From assembly GCF_004216755.1 (NCBI RefSeq), contig NZ_SGWZ01000002.1, forward strand, positions 124,001 through 188,000: DNA of 64,000 nucleotides. The letters run 5' to 3'. This document shows, in pieces, positions 18,238 to 27,668 of this stretch. Position 1 is the stretch's first letter. Each line of letters begins with the position of its first letter. This DNA is from Kerstersia gyiorum (lineage in GTDB: Bacteria > Pseudomonadota > Gammaproteobacteria > Burkholderiales > Burkholderiaceae_B). A program made the position numbers and the translations under genes. The notes under the pieces were generated by a model, which worked only from the letters and a program-made list of their open reading frames with translations, was not told the origin of the DNA and made no database searches.

Positions 18238-20940
18238 TTAGCGCAGCAGCTCGCGCAGCACGAAGGGCAGAATGCCGCCGTGGTTGTAGTAATCCACTTC
18301 GATTGGCGTATCTATGCGCAGCAGCACGGGCACACGGTCCGTGCTGCCGTCTTCGCGGTGGATGACCAGCGTGACATCCTGTTGCGGCTGGATACCGTTT
18401 TCCAGGCCTTCGATATCATAGGTTTCGCGGCCTGTGATCCCCAGCGATTGCACGCTGTCGCTGCCTTTGAATTGCAGCGGCAGCACGCCCATGCCCACCA
18501 GGTTGCTACGGTGGATACGTTCGAAAGAACGGGCAATGACGGCCTTGACCCCCAGGAGCTGGGTGCCCTTGGCGGCCCAGTCGCGCGAGGAACCCGTACC
18601 GTATTCCTCGCCGCCGAAGACCACCGTGGACGTACCTTCGCTGATGTAGCGCATGGCCGCATCGTAGATGGACAGTTGTTCGCCGCTCGGCTGGAATAGC
18701 GTTTCACCGCCTTCGAAGCGGGTGCCGTCAGGGCGCGGTGGAATCATCAGGTTCTTGATGCGCACGTTGGCGAACGTACCGCGCATCATGATTTCATGAT
18801 TCCCCCGGCGCGAACCGTAGCTATTGAAATCGCCCTTGCTGACGCCATGGGCCAGCAGCCATTTACCGGCCGGCGAGGTTTCCTTGATCGAGCCGGCAGG
18901 CGAAATGTGGTCGGTGGTGACGGAATCGCCGAAGATGCCCAGTGCGCGCGCATGACGGACTTGCGGCATGGGAGCGGGCGTCATGCCGAAGTTCTCGAAG
19001 AAGGGCGGCTGTGCAATGTAGGTAGAGCTTGGCCAGTCGTAGACATCACCGGCCGCGCCTTCGATGCGCTGCCAGAGCTCGCCGGGGTTGCTGCGGATTT
19101 GCGAGTAGTTGGCACGGAAGGCGTCCGGATTCAGCGCGAAGCGCAGCAGGGCATTGATTTCTTCGCTGCTGGGCCAGAGGTCGCGCAGATAGACCGCTTG
19201 CCCCGTGCTGCTGGTGCCCAGCGGTTGCGTGGCGAGGTCGGTAGTCATATTGCCAGCCAGCGCATAGGCTACGACCAAAGGCGGCGACGCCAGGAAGTTG
19301 GCCTTGATGTTCGGGTGAATGCGCGCTTCGAAATTGCGGTTGCCGGAGAGCACGGCAGCACAGACGAGATCATTGGCGATGATGGCCTCGTTGATATCGG
19401 ATGTCAGGTCGCCGGCGTTGCCGATACAGGTGGTACAGCCGTAGGCCGCCACGTTGAAGCCCAGTTTTTCCAGGTAGGGCAGCAGGCCGGTTTTCTCCAG
19501 GTATCCGGTGACCACGCGCGAACCAGGGGCCAGCGAGGTCTTGATGTGCGGCGCGACTTTCAGGCCGGCTTCGACGGCTTTTTTCGCCAGCAGGCCTGCG
19601 GCCAGCAGGACGCTGGGATTGGATGTGTTCGTACAGGACGTAATGGCGGCAATCAGGACGTCGCCGTTACGGATCGTGGTGCCTGTGCTGGTCGTGAATG
19701 GCAGATCCAGTTTTTCGGCAGGCTGCGAAAAACCGTTTTCGGCTACCGGTTTGGAGAACAGGTCGGTGAAGGTCGAGGCTACCTTGGGCAATTCGATGCG
19801 GTCCTGCGGACGCTTGGGGCCTGCCAGGGAGGGAACGACGCTGCTCAGGTCCAGTGTCAGCAGCTTGCTGTAGGTGATATCGCTGGCGGCGGGCACGCCA
19901 TACATTTCCTGGGCCTGGAAATAGGCCTTGAGCGCCGCAATTTCCTCGTCCGTGCGGCCGGTGCCGACGAAGTAGTCGATGGTGCGGTCGTCCACCGGGA
20001 AAAATCCCATGGTGGCACCGTATTCCGGCGCCATGTTGCCGATGGTGGCCCGGTCGGGCACGGCCAGGCTGGCCGTGCCCTCGCCACAGAACTCGACGAA
20101 TTTGCCCACGACCTTTTCGCGCCGCAGCATTTCCGTGATGGTCAGCACCAGATCGGTAGCTGTCACGCCTTCGCGCAGCTTGCCCTTGAGCTCGACGCCC
20201 ACGACATCCGGGGTCAGGAAGTACATGGGCTGGCCCAGCATGCCGGCTTCTGCCTCGATGCCGCCCACGCCCCAGCCGACCACGCCAATGCCGTTGATCA
20301 TCGTGGTGTGGCTGTCGGTGCCGACCAGGGTGTCGGGGTAGTAGACATCATCGGCCGAGCGGTGCACGCCGCGGGCCAGGTATTCCAGGTTGACCTGGTG
20401 GACAATGCCGAAGCCCGGCGGCACGACGCCGAAGGTATCGAACGCCTGCATGCCCCACTTCATGAACTGGTAGCGTTCCTTGTTGCGGTGGAACTCCAGC
20501 TTCATGTTCAGGTCCAGCGCATCCTGCGTGCCGTAGTAGTCGATCATGACCGAGTGGTCAACCACGAGATCCACCGGCACCAGCGGTTCGATGCGTTTGG
20601 GATTGGCGCCCATGGACTTGGCAACATCACGCATGGCGGCCAGATCGGCCAGCAGCGGCACACCGGTGAAATCCTGCAGGACCACACGCGCCAGCACGAA
20701 CGGGATTTCGTCTTCCCGTTTGGCATTGGGCTGCCAGTTCGCCAGTTGGCGGACATGTTCTTCGGTGATTTTCTGGCCGTCGCAATTGCGCAGAACGGAT
20801 TCCAGCACGATGCGAATGGAAACGGGCAGGCGCTTGATATCAATACCCAGTGCCTGGCCCAGCGCGGGCAGCGAGTAGAACTTGCCGCGGCGATCGCCGG
20901 CGGTGAATTCATGCAGGGTATTGAACGTGTTGTGCGGCAT
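18238..20940 (-). CDS. acnA: Aconitate hydratase A
   Basis: A 900-residue aconitase interconverting citrate and isocitrate in the TCA cycle. The iron-sulfur ligands are visible in ITSCTNTSNPSV and YGCTTCIGNAGD. The typical N-terminus (MPHNTFNTLHEF) and the C-terminal swivel domain motif EEYGTGSSRDWAAKG are present. ATG 20940 has a clear Shine-Dalgarno (AAGGAG) about 7 bp upstream; the open frame extends further but without family sequence. The length is normal for AcnA. The upstream region is shared with the divergent pilus operon. Confidence 0.97.
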   Translation of the reverse strand: MPHNTFNTLHEFTAGDRRGKFYSLPALGQALGIDIKRLPVSIRIVLESVLRNCDGQKITEEHVRQLANWQPNAKREDEIPFVLARVVLQDFTGVPLLADLAAMRDVAKSMGANPKRIEPLVPVDLVVDHSVMIDYYGTQDALDLNMKLEFHRNKERYQFMKWGMQAFDTFGVVPPGFGIVHQVNLEYLARGVHRSADDVYYPDTLVGTDSHTTMINGIGVVGWGVGGIEAEAGMLGQPMYFLTPDVVGVELKGKLREGVTATDLVLTITEMLRREKVVGKFVEFCGEGTASLAVPDRATIGNMAPEYGATMGFFPVDDRTIDYFVGTGRTDEEIAALKAYFQAQEMYGVPAASDITYSKLLTLDLSSVVPSLAGPKRPQDRIELPKVASTFTDLFSKPVAENGFSQPAEKLDLPFTTSTGTTIRNGDVLIAAITSCTNTSNPSVLLAAGLLAKKAVEAGLKVAPHIKTSLAPGSRVVTGYLEKTGLLPYLEKLGFNVAAYGCTTCIGNAGDLTSDINEAIIANDLVCAAVLSGNRNFEARIHPNIKANFLASPPLVVAYALAGNMTTDLATQPLGTSSTGQAVYLRDLWPSSEEINALLRFALNPDAFRANYSQIRSNPGELWQRIEGAAGDVYDWPSSTYIAQPPFFENFGMTPAPMPQVRHARALGIFGDSVTTDHISPAGSIKETSPAGKWLLAHGVSKGDFNSYGSRRGNHEIMMRGTFANVRIKNLMIPPRPDGTRFEGGETLFQPSGEQLSIYDAAMRYISEGTSTVVFGGEEYGTGSSRDWAAKGTQLLGVKAVIARSFERIHRSNLVGMGVLPLQFKGSDSVQSLGITGRETYDIEGLENGIQPQQDVTLVIHREDGSTDRVPVLLRIDTPIEVDYYNHGGILPFVLRELLR

Positions 20941-21019
20941 GTTGGACTCCTTGGTTCGAACTTCCATTCTCGGCTGCCGCAGGTAACGAAACCCGCGGCG
21001 TTGAACTGCGGATAAGGCC

Positions 21020-21048
21020 AGTCTAGCGCAGACAGCTGCCTTCGTCAT
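21020..21048 (-). promoter_or_regulatory. Candidate sigma-70 promoter of acnA
   Basis: On the minus strand ATGACG (21048-21043) and TAGACT (21025-21020) are separated by 17 bp. They lie 80 bp upstream of the acnA ATG. Each hexamer matches the consensus at about four positions. Confidence 0.35.
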
Positions 21049-21156
21049 CGGGTATTGCAGGCGCTTGAAATGGGTATAAGCCGATCTTTTTGCGACTGAT
21101 TCGCAGTGCCATGATGGTGCCATTCCAACAGCCCATGCGATGGAGCGGGATCACTC

Positions 21157-22011
21157 ATGAGAACGCGAAGAACAACGCGGTGCCTTTCTTCTGGCCTGCC
21201 TGCCATATTGGTTCCGTTCTGCCTGGGCGCCTGCGCGCTGCCCAAGCCGGCGGTGACGCCTCCTGCCTGGCCGGGGGCCGTCACCGCCGGGCGTTATGAC
21301 TTCGCCTGGCGCCTGTCGGGGCAGCGCGAACTGGCTCCGTTGCAGGTGTTCGATGATGGCCGTGATACCTGGTTGCAGTTTCCTCCCGGCCAGACCCTGC
21401 CCGCCATTTTTGTCGCGGACGGCCAGGGCGAGCGTCTGGCTGCCCATGAAACTGCGGGCCCCTATTTACGGGTCGCTGGGGTATGGCCGGCGCTGTTGTT
21501 CCGGGGCGGAAGCCGGCAGGCCATGGCGCAGTACACCGGGGAGCAGCGAGGCCAGCCACTGATGCTGGCGCAGGCCGCAGCCACGGCACATGGGGCTGAA
21601 GCGGTTGCTGGTGCAGCCAATGCCGTACCGGACATCCTACCGACCACACTTGCCATGGATGAGCGCTCCTCCATATCGACGGCCGATGGCAGCAATGCGG
21701 CTGCAGGCGACGACGCCAATTATTCTGTCGCGACCAGCGATGGCAACATGCGGCGGGTGCTGGCGCAGTGGGCCAGGCGTGCCGGTTGGACATTCGATAC
21801 CTGGCACTGGGATGTAGATATGGACATTCCCTTGGCCGGCAATGCCGTTTTCGGCGGCGATTTCATGCAGGCGGTGCGTCAGTTGCTGGCATCCACGGAA
21901 TTGTCCGGCAGGCCGCTGCAGCCGTGCTTCTACAGCAATCAAGTATTGCGCGTGGTGGCATGGACCCAGCCATGCGACCGCCACCCCGGTCATGGCGAGG
22001 ATGCGGCATGA
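21157..22011 (+). CDS. pilL: PilL-like lipoprotein with TcpQ-type C-terminal domain, type IVb pilus
   Basis: A 284-residue protein opening a type IVb pilus operon. The N-terminus has a lipobox (FCLGAC), so it is probably an outer-membrane lipoprotein. The C-terminal region (VLAQWARRAGWTFDTWHWDVDMDIPLAG in two pieces, then FMQAVRQLLASTELSG) matches the TcpQ/PilL C-terminal domain that assists the secretin. The middle part resembles the N-terminal periplasmic domain of PilL proteins of R64-type thin pili. Its stop overlaps the start of pilN by 4 bp. Confidence 0.7.
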   Translation: MRTRRTTRCLSSGLPAILVPFCLGACALPKPAVTPPAWPGAVTAGRYDFAWRLSGQRELAPLQVFDDGRDTWLQFPPGQTLPAIFVADGQGERLAAHETAGPYLRVAGVWPALLFRGGSRQAMAQYTGEQRGQPLMLAQAAATAHGAEAVAGAANAVPDILPTTLAMDERSSISTADGSNAAAGDDANYSVATSDGNMRRVLAQWARRAGWTFDTWHWDVDMDIPLAGNAVFGGDFMQAVRQLLASTELSGRPLQPCFYSNQVLRVVAWTQPCDRHPGHGEDAA

Positions 22012-23645
22012 ACAGGAGACAGCACAGAGCGTGGCCGGCCGCAGGGCATGGCATCAGACAGTTGGCCCTGTTGTTGCCGCTGGCCGGCGCCGTGACGGGG
22101 TGCTCGATGACGCCGGCATTGCAGCAGGTCGACGCCAGCGTGGCGGCTGGCGAAGCGGTGCAGACGCGCCACGCGCAAGCCTTCCGTGAGTCCTTCGATC
22201 CGGCAGCGCGGCAGGCGGCGCAACTGGTGGGCAAGCCCTGGCTGGCGGGGCCGGCGCAGCCTCTTGCGCGTGATGCCATCTTGCCGCCTGCGCTGCGTGG
22301 CGATATCGACACGACCTTGTTGTTCACGCCTGAGCGCGGCAGCCTGACCTTGCTCGGGGAGCGCATCTATCGGGCCACAGGCATTCCCGTCCGGATTGCG
22401 CCCGAAGCCCTGTTGCCTGCAGCGTCCTTTCTGCCGCGCCTGGCCGTCGATGGCGGGCCGCAGGCCGATGCCGAGCTGGCGCCGGAACTGCCCAGCGGGC
22501 CGCGGCCCCTGCCGCAGTTGCTTGATGCATTGGCCCACAGGCTCAACCTGTCCTGGCGCTATGCGGATGGCGCCATCATTTTCTTCCGAACGGAAAGCCG
22601 GGTCTTTGACGTGCGCTTGCTGACACTGGACGCCAGCACCGATGTCAGGTTGGGCCGTTCTTCCAGCAGCGAAACCGACGGCTTCAAAAGTGAAGCGGAA
22701 ACCACCCTGGCGCTGCGAGGAGAGGATGCCATGGCTGCATTGAAGGCGCGCCTCGAGCCCATGTTGACAAGGGCTGGCGTGCTGGCGGCAGTACCGGGCG
22801 GCGGGCAGTCCGTTGTCGTCACGGACACGCCTGAGGCACTGGATCGGGTGGCGCGTTTCCTGGAGCAGGAAAATCGGGCGCTGACACGCAGGATCAAGCT
22901 GGTGTTCGAGGAAATCACGGTTGAACTGGATGACGAGCACCGCCAGGGGCTGGACTGGAGTCTGCTTTATGCCGGTGGCGGAGCGCTGCTGCATGCGGCA
23001 ATGCCTGGCGGGCTTGCTGCAACGGATGCCGGCGGCCAGACCGGCGCCAGTTTGCAGCGTGGCGGCCTCCAGGGTTCCCGCGCCATTCTGGATGCGGTCA
23101 AGCGTGCAGGCAAGGTGGTGCGCCATACCCGGGTGCCCATCTATACCTTGAACCGCCGTCCGGTGACGCATGCCGTGCGTCGCACTTTCTCGTATATCGA
23201 CGAAGTGCAGACCACGGCAGTGGCTGCGGCAGGCAGCGGTGGCACGGCAGTGTCGCTGCCGTCGGTTTCCATCAGCCAGAAGGAAGCGACAGTGGGCGTA
23301 TTCCTGACACTGCTGCCGGATGCCCAGGCCAATGGCCAGATCCTGTTGTCGGTTGCCTATGACAACAGCGTGGCGCAACCCCTGCAAAGCGTCACCTTTG
23401 GCGAAGCCGGGCAGCAGGTGCAGATTCAGCAGATTACCGTCGATGGCAATGGCGCGGTACAGCAGGTGGCACTGCGGCCCGGGCAGGTGATGGTGATCTC
23501 CGGCTTCGAGCGCAACGAGGACGAATCGTCATCGCGCCGCGTGGCGCCTGGGTGGCCCCTGGCGGCAGGTGGGCAGGACCAGGCGGCGCAGCGTCGGCGG
23601 ACAACCTTGCTGCTGGTGTCGGCGCAGCAGGAAGAGGGCTTCTGA
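22008..23645 (+). CDS. pilN: PilN-family lipoprotein secretin of R64-type type IVb pili
   Basis: A 545-residue outer-membrane channel for the pilus. A lipobox (AGAVTGC, Cys32) marks it as a lipoprotein, as for R64 PilN. The N-terminal domain contains TLLGERIYRATGIPVRI (secretin/TonB short N-terminal-like). The C-terminal secretin domain includes YIDEVQTT, SISQKEATVGVFLTLLPDAQ and GQVMVISGFERNED. The ATG overlaps the pilL stop (ATGA). The length fits the R64 family. Confidence 0.88.
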   Translation: MNRRQHRAWPAAGHGIRQLALLLPLAGAVTGCSMTPALQQVDASVAAGEAVQTRHAQAFRESFDPAARQAAQLVGKPWLAGPAQPLARDAILPPALRGDIDTTLLFTPERGSLTLLGERIYRATGIPVRIAPEALLPAASFLPRLAVDGGPQADAELAPELPSGPRPLPQLLDALAHRLNLSWRYADGAIIFFRTESRVFDVRLLTLDASTDVRLGRSSSSETDGFKSEAETTLALRGEDAMAALKARLEPMLTRAGVLAAVPGGGQSVVVTDTPEALDRVARFLEQENRALTRRIKLVFEEITVELDDEHRQGLDWSLLYAGGGALLHAAMPGGLAATDAGGQTGASLQRGGLQGSRAILDAVKRAGKVVRHTRVPIYTLNRRPVTHAVRRTFSYIDEVQTTAVAAAGSGGTAVSLPSVSISQKEATVGVFLTLLPDAQANGQILLSVAYDNSVAQPLQSVTFGEAGQQVQIQQITVDGNGAVQQVALRPGQVMVISGFERNEDESSSRRVAPGWPLAAGGQDQAAQRRRTTLLLVSAQQEEGF

Positions 23646-23646
23646 C

Positions 23647-25131
23647 ATGGCCGGAGAACACTGGCGGGACGAGTATCCGGCAGGGCCAGGCCATGCGGCG
23701 GGCAATGCGCCTGCTTCCTTGTCGCAGCCTGGGCATTTTGGTGCGAATCCGGAAGCCGGGCCTGAACCGGAGCAGCCAGCCCCGCATGCCATGGCCGGGC
23801 TGCACTGGGTAGACCTGGGCCCGGATCTCGCTGCGCTCGAAGTGGGCGAGGATGCCGCTGGCCAGGCCTGGCTGCTGTTCGGCCTGGATTGGCGGCCCCT
23901 ATTGGGTAACCAGATTCCGCGCCAGGCATTGCAACGGGCGCGCAGCCTGCGGGCGACGCACTACGCCTGGCGCGGCGATCTGGCTGCCAGTGTTGCCTGC
24001 GTGCGCTTGCAATGGAGGGGGCTGCGTGCACGGCCCCTGTATGCGGCAGCGCTGCTGGTGGCGCAACGCTGCGGTCATGGAACTTTCGCCATCCGGCTGC
24101 ATGGCGGGACACGGGGCGTGTGGTTGGTGGCCGTGCATGACGGTGTCGTCATCTCGGGCTCCGACCGTTGGTATGCATCCCCGGAAGAAGCCGCCGAGGC
24201 ACTGCGATCCTTGCAGCAGCGCTACCCGGCTTTGCTTGAAACCGATCTTGGCCTGGCCATTGGCGACCTGTTGCCCAAGGACGGGCAGGCAGGTGGAGCG
24301 ACGCTTGCGCAGGATTGGACAGCGGCGCGCCTGGTGCGCGTGCCGACGGGCATGCACTGGTCATGGTGGGGGCTGGTCGCCACCATCGGCGTTGCCGGCT
24401 GGTTGCTGGCGCCCCAGTTGTCCCGCGCCCCTGCGGTACCGCCTGACGACAGTTCGGAGCAGCTGGCTGTCCAGGCCTGGCAGGGCGTGTATGACGACTA
24501 TGCCGCGCCGCGCCGGGTGCATGACGGTGCGGCACTGAGAGGCTTGTTACAGGGCGTGGCTGCCTTGCCGCTACGTCGCCAGGGCTGGTTGCTGGAGCAG
24601 ATTGAATGCCGGGTGAATCTCGTTGGCTGGCGTTGCGCCGGCCGTTATCGCAGGGCGGTCGGGGTGGCTGACAACAACGGCTTGCTGCACCGCTGGCCCG
24701 GGGAGTGGCAGGTGGCTTATGACGGCTTTGATCAGGCTCGGGTGGTATGGCAGGTCTCGGGCGGGCGGCTCATGGATTGGCGCCGCCTGCCCGCCGAGGC
24801 CAGCCTGCTGGCGGGGCCGGTGGCCGTGCTGCAGCGTCAGGCACCGGTGTTTGAGCGGATCACCCTGGGAGACAGCCAGCCGGTCAGTCTGCCCGAGCCG
24901 GTGGGGCCGGATGGCATGCCATTGGCGCCGTTGCCAGGCATGCCCGTACTGAAAGAACGGGCCGTGGCGATATCAGGGACGTTGCGCGGGCTGCCGCTCT
25001 TGCAGGATGTGCATTGGCCGGTGTCGTGGGAAAGACTCATGGTGGAGGTCCGTCCGCCTTCCATGGTGCCGGAAGAAACGGAATCGCGCCTGGTGGCGCA
25101 CTTGCAAGGAGTGGTCTATGGCCGCGATTGA
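23647..25131 (+). CDS. pilO: PilO2 family type IVb pilus accessory protein
   Basis: A 494-residue protein. A cytoplasmic N-terminal half resembling an actin-like PilM/PilO2 fold is followed by one membrane helix (about residues 240-260: WWGLVATIGVAGWLLAPQL) and a periplasmic C-terminal half. This is the architecture of PilO2 in R64-like systems, where it joins the inner-membrane platform. The start at ATG 23647 is 1 bp after the pilN stop with a purine-rich ribosome site. The 3' end overlaps pilP by 14 bp. Confidence 0.8.
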   Translation: MAGEHWRDEYPAGPGHAAGNAPASLSQPGHFGANPEAGPEPEQPAPHAMAGLHWVDLGPDLAALEVGEDAAGQAWLLFGLDWRPLLGNQIPRQALQRARSLRATHYAWRGDLAASVACVRLQWRGLRARPLYAAALLVAQRCGHGTFAIRLHGGTRGVWLVAVHDGVVISGSDRWYASPEEAAEALRSLQQRYPALLETDLGLAIGDLLPKDGQAGGATLAQDWTAARLVRVPTGMHWSWWGLVATIGVAGWLLAPQLSRAPAVPPDDSSEQLAVQAWQGVYDDYAAPRRVHDGAALRGLLQGVAALPLRRQGWLLEQIECRVNLVGWRCAGRYRRAVGVADNNGLLHRWPGEWQVAYDGFDQARVVWQVSGGRLMDWRRLPAEASLLAGPVAVLQRQAPVFERITLGDSQPVSLPEPVGPDGMPLAPLPGMPVLKERAVAISGTLRGLPLLQDVHWPVSWERLMVEVRPPSMVPEETESRLVAHLQGVVYGRD

Positions 25132-25669
25132 ATGGGCGTCGCGTTATCAGTGGCGCCGCGCCAGGGCGTTTGTTCTGTGCGCGGTTCAGTGGTCGGCACC
25201 GGCATTGATGCTGGCGGACGCGGCGCATGGCGCGGACCTGCCAGGCGAAGGCGTTGCGCCAGCCAGCGGGCAGGGCTGGCTGGATGGGGCGCCATTGCGG
25301 GATTGGCTGGATCGGGAAAGCACGCGAGCGTGGCAGGCCGAGGCCCGGCAGCCGGATGTCAGGCAATTGCCAGCGCCAGGGACAGGCCGCGAGAGCAGGG
25401 CTGGTCAGGTATCCACCGCCGGCGAGGCGGTCGCAGAGCCGTCAGTGCCGCGCGTGCGCGCCATCTACGGCAACGGCAGGTTCAGGGCGGCGGAACTCGA
25501 CATTGCGGGGGAACGACACATCCTTTCCACCGACTCCTCAGGCCGTTTGCGTCCACAGAGCGTGGCGGGATTCCGGCTGATTTCTTTTCATGGCAATTGC
25601 GTCGGCCTGCGCCGCGCAGGCGTCCGTACGGATGTGTGCTGGCATGCTGAAGCCCGGGAGGATCGCTGA
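25118..25669 (+). CDS. pilP: PilP type IVb pilus biogenesis protein
   Basis: A 183-residue protein with an N-terminal hydrophobic export segment (FVLCAVQWSAPALMLADAAHGA). The C-terminal conserved block VRAIYGNGRFRAAELDI through LRPQSVAGFRLISF is typical of R64 PilP. It is expected to be periplasmic and to link the platform and secretin. It starts inside the end of pilO and ends 1 bp before the pilQ ATG. Confidence 0.8.
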   Translation: MAAIEWASRYQWRRARAFVLCAVQWSAPALMLADAAHGADLPGEGVAPASGQGWLDGAPLRDWLDRESTRAWQAEARQPDVRQLPAPGTGRESRAGQVSTAGEAVAEPSVPRVRAIYGNGRFRAAELDIAGERHILSTDSSGRLRPQSVAGFRLISFHGNCVGLRRAGVRTDVCWHAEAREDR

Positions 25670-25670
25670 C

Positions 25671-27668
25671 ATGAATGCGCTTGCCTGGTTGCACAGAGGG
25701 TTGCGATGGCGATTGCCGCCATGGCATGGGTTGTGGGGCCGCGCGGTGGTGCGTCAGCGTGGCGTGTCCGGTATCAAGGTGGCAACGGCCGCAGCTTCCG
25801 GCATGGCTGCTTCCGGTGCCGCCGTGTCCGGAACGGCTGCGTCGGGTTTCAAGGCGCCTGACGCCAGGATGCATGAACAACGGGAGCATGTCTGCCACGA
25901 GCTTGTTTCCGGGGCAGGTGTTGCCAGTCTGGAACGTCCCGCCGTCGTCGATACGACATCGACACCCGGGCCTTTGCAGGCCGCGCTGGACAGCCAGGAT
26001 GAATTGGCGCGCCTGCAACCGGCGTTTCGCAAGGTGTTGGCCGCGGAAGTGGGGGCGGGTGCGCTGGCGGCGCGCTTATGTCCGGTGCAGTTCGAAGATG
26101 GCAGCGTGGCGGTATTTGCCTGCGCCGACGAAGCGGGTGGCGACAGTGTTGCGGAATGCCTGCGGCAACTCCAGGCGCGCGGCTATCGGTTGCAGCGGCA
26201 GCCCGTCCGGGTGCTGTCCTTGCCGCTGCTGCTGGCACTGGTGCGCGGCCAGATAGACGCCGGGGCGTTATCACGGCGGCGGCATGTGCTTGGCGACCCC
26301 CGGAAATCCGGCCTGGTGGCCGTGTTCCACCAGATGGTGGCCTGGGCACTGGTCCACGATGCCAGCGATATTCACATCAATATCGAGGCACAGCGTCCGG
26401 TGTCATCCGTGTACTTCACGGTCACTGGACGCTATGTCTCGCCCAGGGCCTATCGCCAATTATCCAGCGCATTGCTGCTGGACATGTTGTCGGTGGCATG
26501 GATGGATGTACGTGGCGGCAATGGCGCCGTATTCGACCCGACTGCCGAGCAGCAGGGCAGCATATGGCACGAAGTCGGCGGCGCGGCAGTGATGCTGCGC
26601 TGGGCTTCGCTGGCAACCGATGCCGGGCCGTCGGTTTGCCTGCGGCTGCTGCGGCTGGATTCGAGCGAGCCCTTGCCCGGCCTGGCTGCGCTGGGGTACT
26701 TGCCCGGGCAGGTGGAATTGCTGGAACGCGCCCGGCTGGCGCAAGGGGGCGCCATGGTGTTTGCCGGCGTTGTCGGTTCGGGTAAATCCACGACGCTTGC
26801 CAGCCTGATCCGTTCGCTGCCGGCGGGGCGCAAGATCGTCACGCTGGAAGACCCCGTGGAATACCTGATTCCCAATGCCTTGCAGAATACGCTGGGGCGC
26901 AGGCTGGATGGTGAAGACCACGGTGTATTCGGAGTCAAGTTGCGTACCCTGAAGCGCAGCGCCATGAATGATCTGATGATAGGCGAAGTGCGCGATGCCG
27001 AGACGGGCCGGGCCTTCATGGATCTGGCGGGTTCCGGGATGAGCCTCTACACCACTGTCCACGCGGGCAGCGCGGCCCTTATTCCCGAACGCCTGGCATC
27101 CGATTTCATCCGCGTTTCCCGGGATTTCCTGGCAGCCCCAGGCGTACTGAAACTGCTGGTCTACCAGAGCCTGCTGCCGCGCCTGTGTCCGCATTGCGCC
27201 AAGCCGCTGGCGCAGTTGCTGGCGGGAGGAGAGGCTGCCGATGGCTGCTGGCGGGACGGCGCGTATTGGTCGGACTGGTTGGCGGAGCTGGCACAGTTGT
27301 ATGGCGTTGGAGCCGATGCTGCTGCGCAGACGCTGAAGATACGTTGCAGCGCGGGCTGCGAGGCTTGCCGCAGGCCGGAATTGCCCCAGCTGAATGGCTG
27401 GTCGGGACGCACGGTTGCAGCGGAAATCATTGAGCCCGAGCGCACACCGGGTTTCCTCGAAGCCTTGCGCCGCAGGGATGTGCAGGCGGCCATGCAGGCA
27501 TGGCATGCCGGCTGCCGCAGTCCCCTGAATAGCGCCGATATGCGCGGCAAGAGCGCCATGGAATGCGCCATGTACAAAGCCTGGATGGGCTGGGTGGACC
27601 CCAGGGATATCGAGCCGGCCTTCCAGCCGTTTGCCAGCCGGAGCCAAAGCGGGGTGGCGCATGCCTGA
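25671..27668 (+). CDS. pilQ: PilQ assembly ATPase of the type IVb pilus (GspE/TadA family)
   Basis: A 665-residue secretion ATPase. Visible motifs are ASDIHINIE in the N2 domain, Walker A GVVGSGKSTTLASLIRS (about residues 364-380), the Asp box VTLEDPVEY, Walker B LMIGEVRDAETG and the His box TTVHAGSAA. The C-terminal zinc-binding cysteines CPHC and CSAGCEAC are present. The N-terminal 130 residues are Ala-rich and variable. It powers pilus extension. It overlaps pilR by 8 bp. Confidence 0.88.
   Translation: MNALAWLHRGLRWRLPPWHGLWGRAVVRQRGVSGIKVATAAASGMAASGAAVSGTAASGFKAPDARMHEQREHVCHELVSGAGVASLERPAVVDTTSTPGPLQAALDSQDELARLQPAFRKVLAAEVGAGALAARLCPVQFEDGSVAVFACADEAGGDSVAECLRQLQARGYRLQRQPVRVLSLPLLLALVRGQIDAGALSRRRHVLGDPRKSGLVAVFHQMVAWALVHDASDIHINIEAQRPVSSVYFTVTGRYVSPRAYRQLSSALLLDMLSVAWMDVRGGNGAVFDPTAEQQGSIWHEVGGAAVMLRWASLATDAGPSVCLRLLRLDSSEPLPGLAALGYLPGQVELLERARLAQGGAMVFAGVVGSGKSTTLASLIRSLPAGRKIVTLEDPVEYLIPNALQNTLGRRLDGEDHGVFGVKLRTLKRSAMNDLMIGEVRDAETGRAFMDLAGSGMSLYTTVHAGSAALIPERLASDFIRVSRDFLAAPGVLKLLVYQSLLPRLCPHCAKPLAQLLAGGEAADGCWRDGAYWSDWLAELAQLYGVGADAAAQTLKIRCSAGCEACRRPELPQLNGWSGRTVAAEIIEPERTPGFLEALRRRDVQAAMQAWHAGCRSPLNSADMRGKSAMECAMYKAWMGWVDPRDIEPAFQPFASRSQSGVAHA

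Noticed and set aside
18796..21015. A 739-codon open frame antisense to acnA
   Set aside because: The acnA reading has all aconitase motifs; the opposite frame is a GC-skew shadow without any domain.
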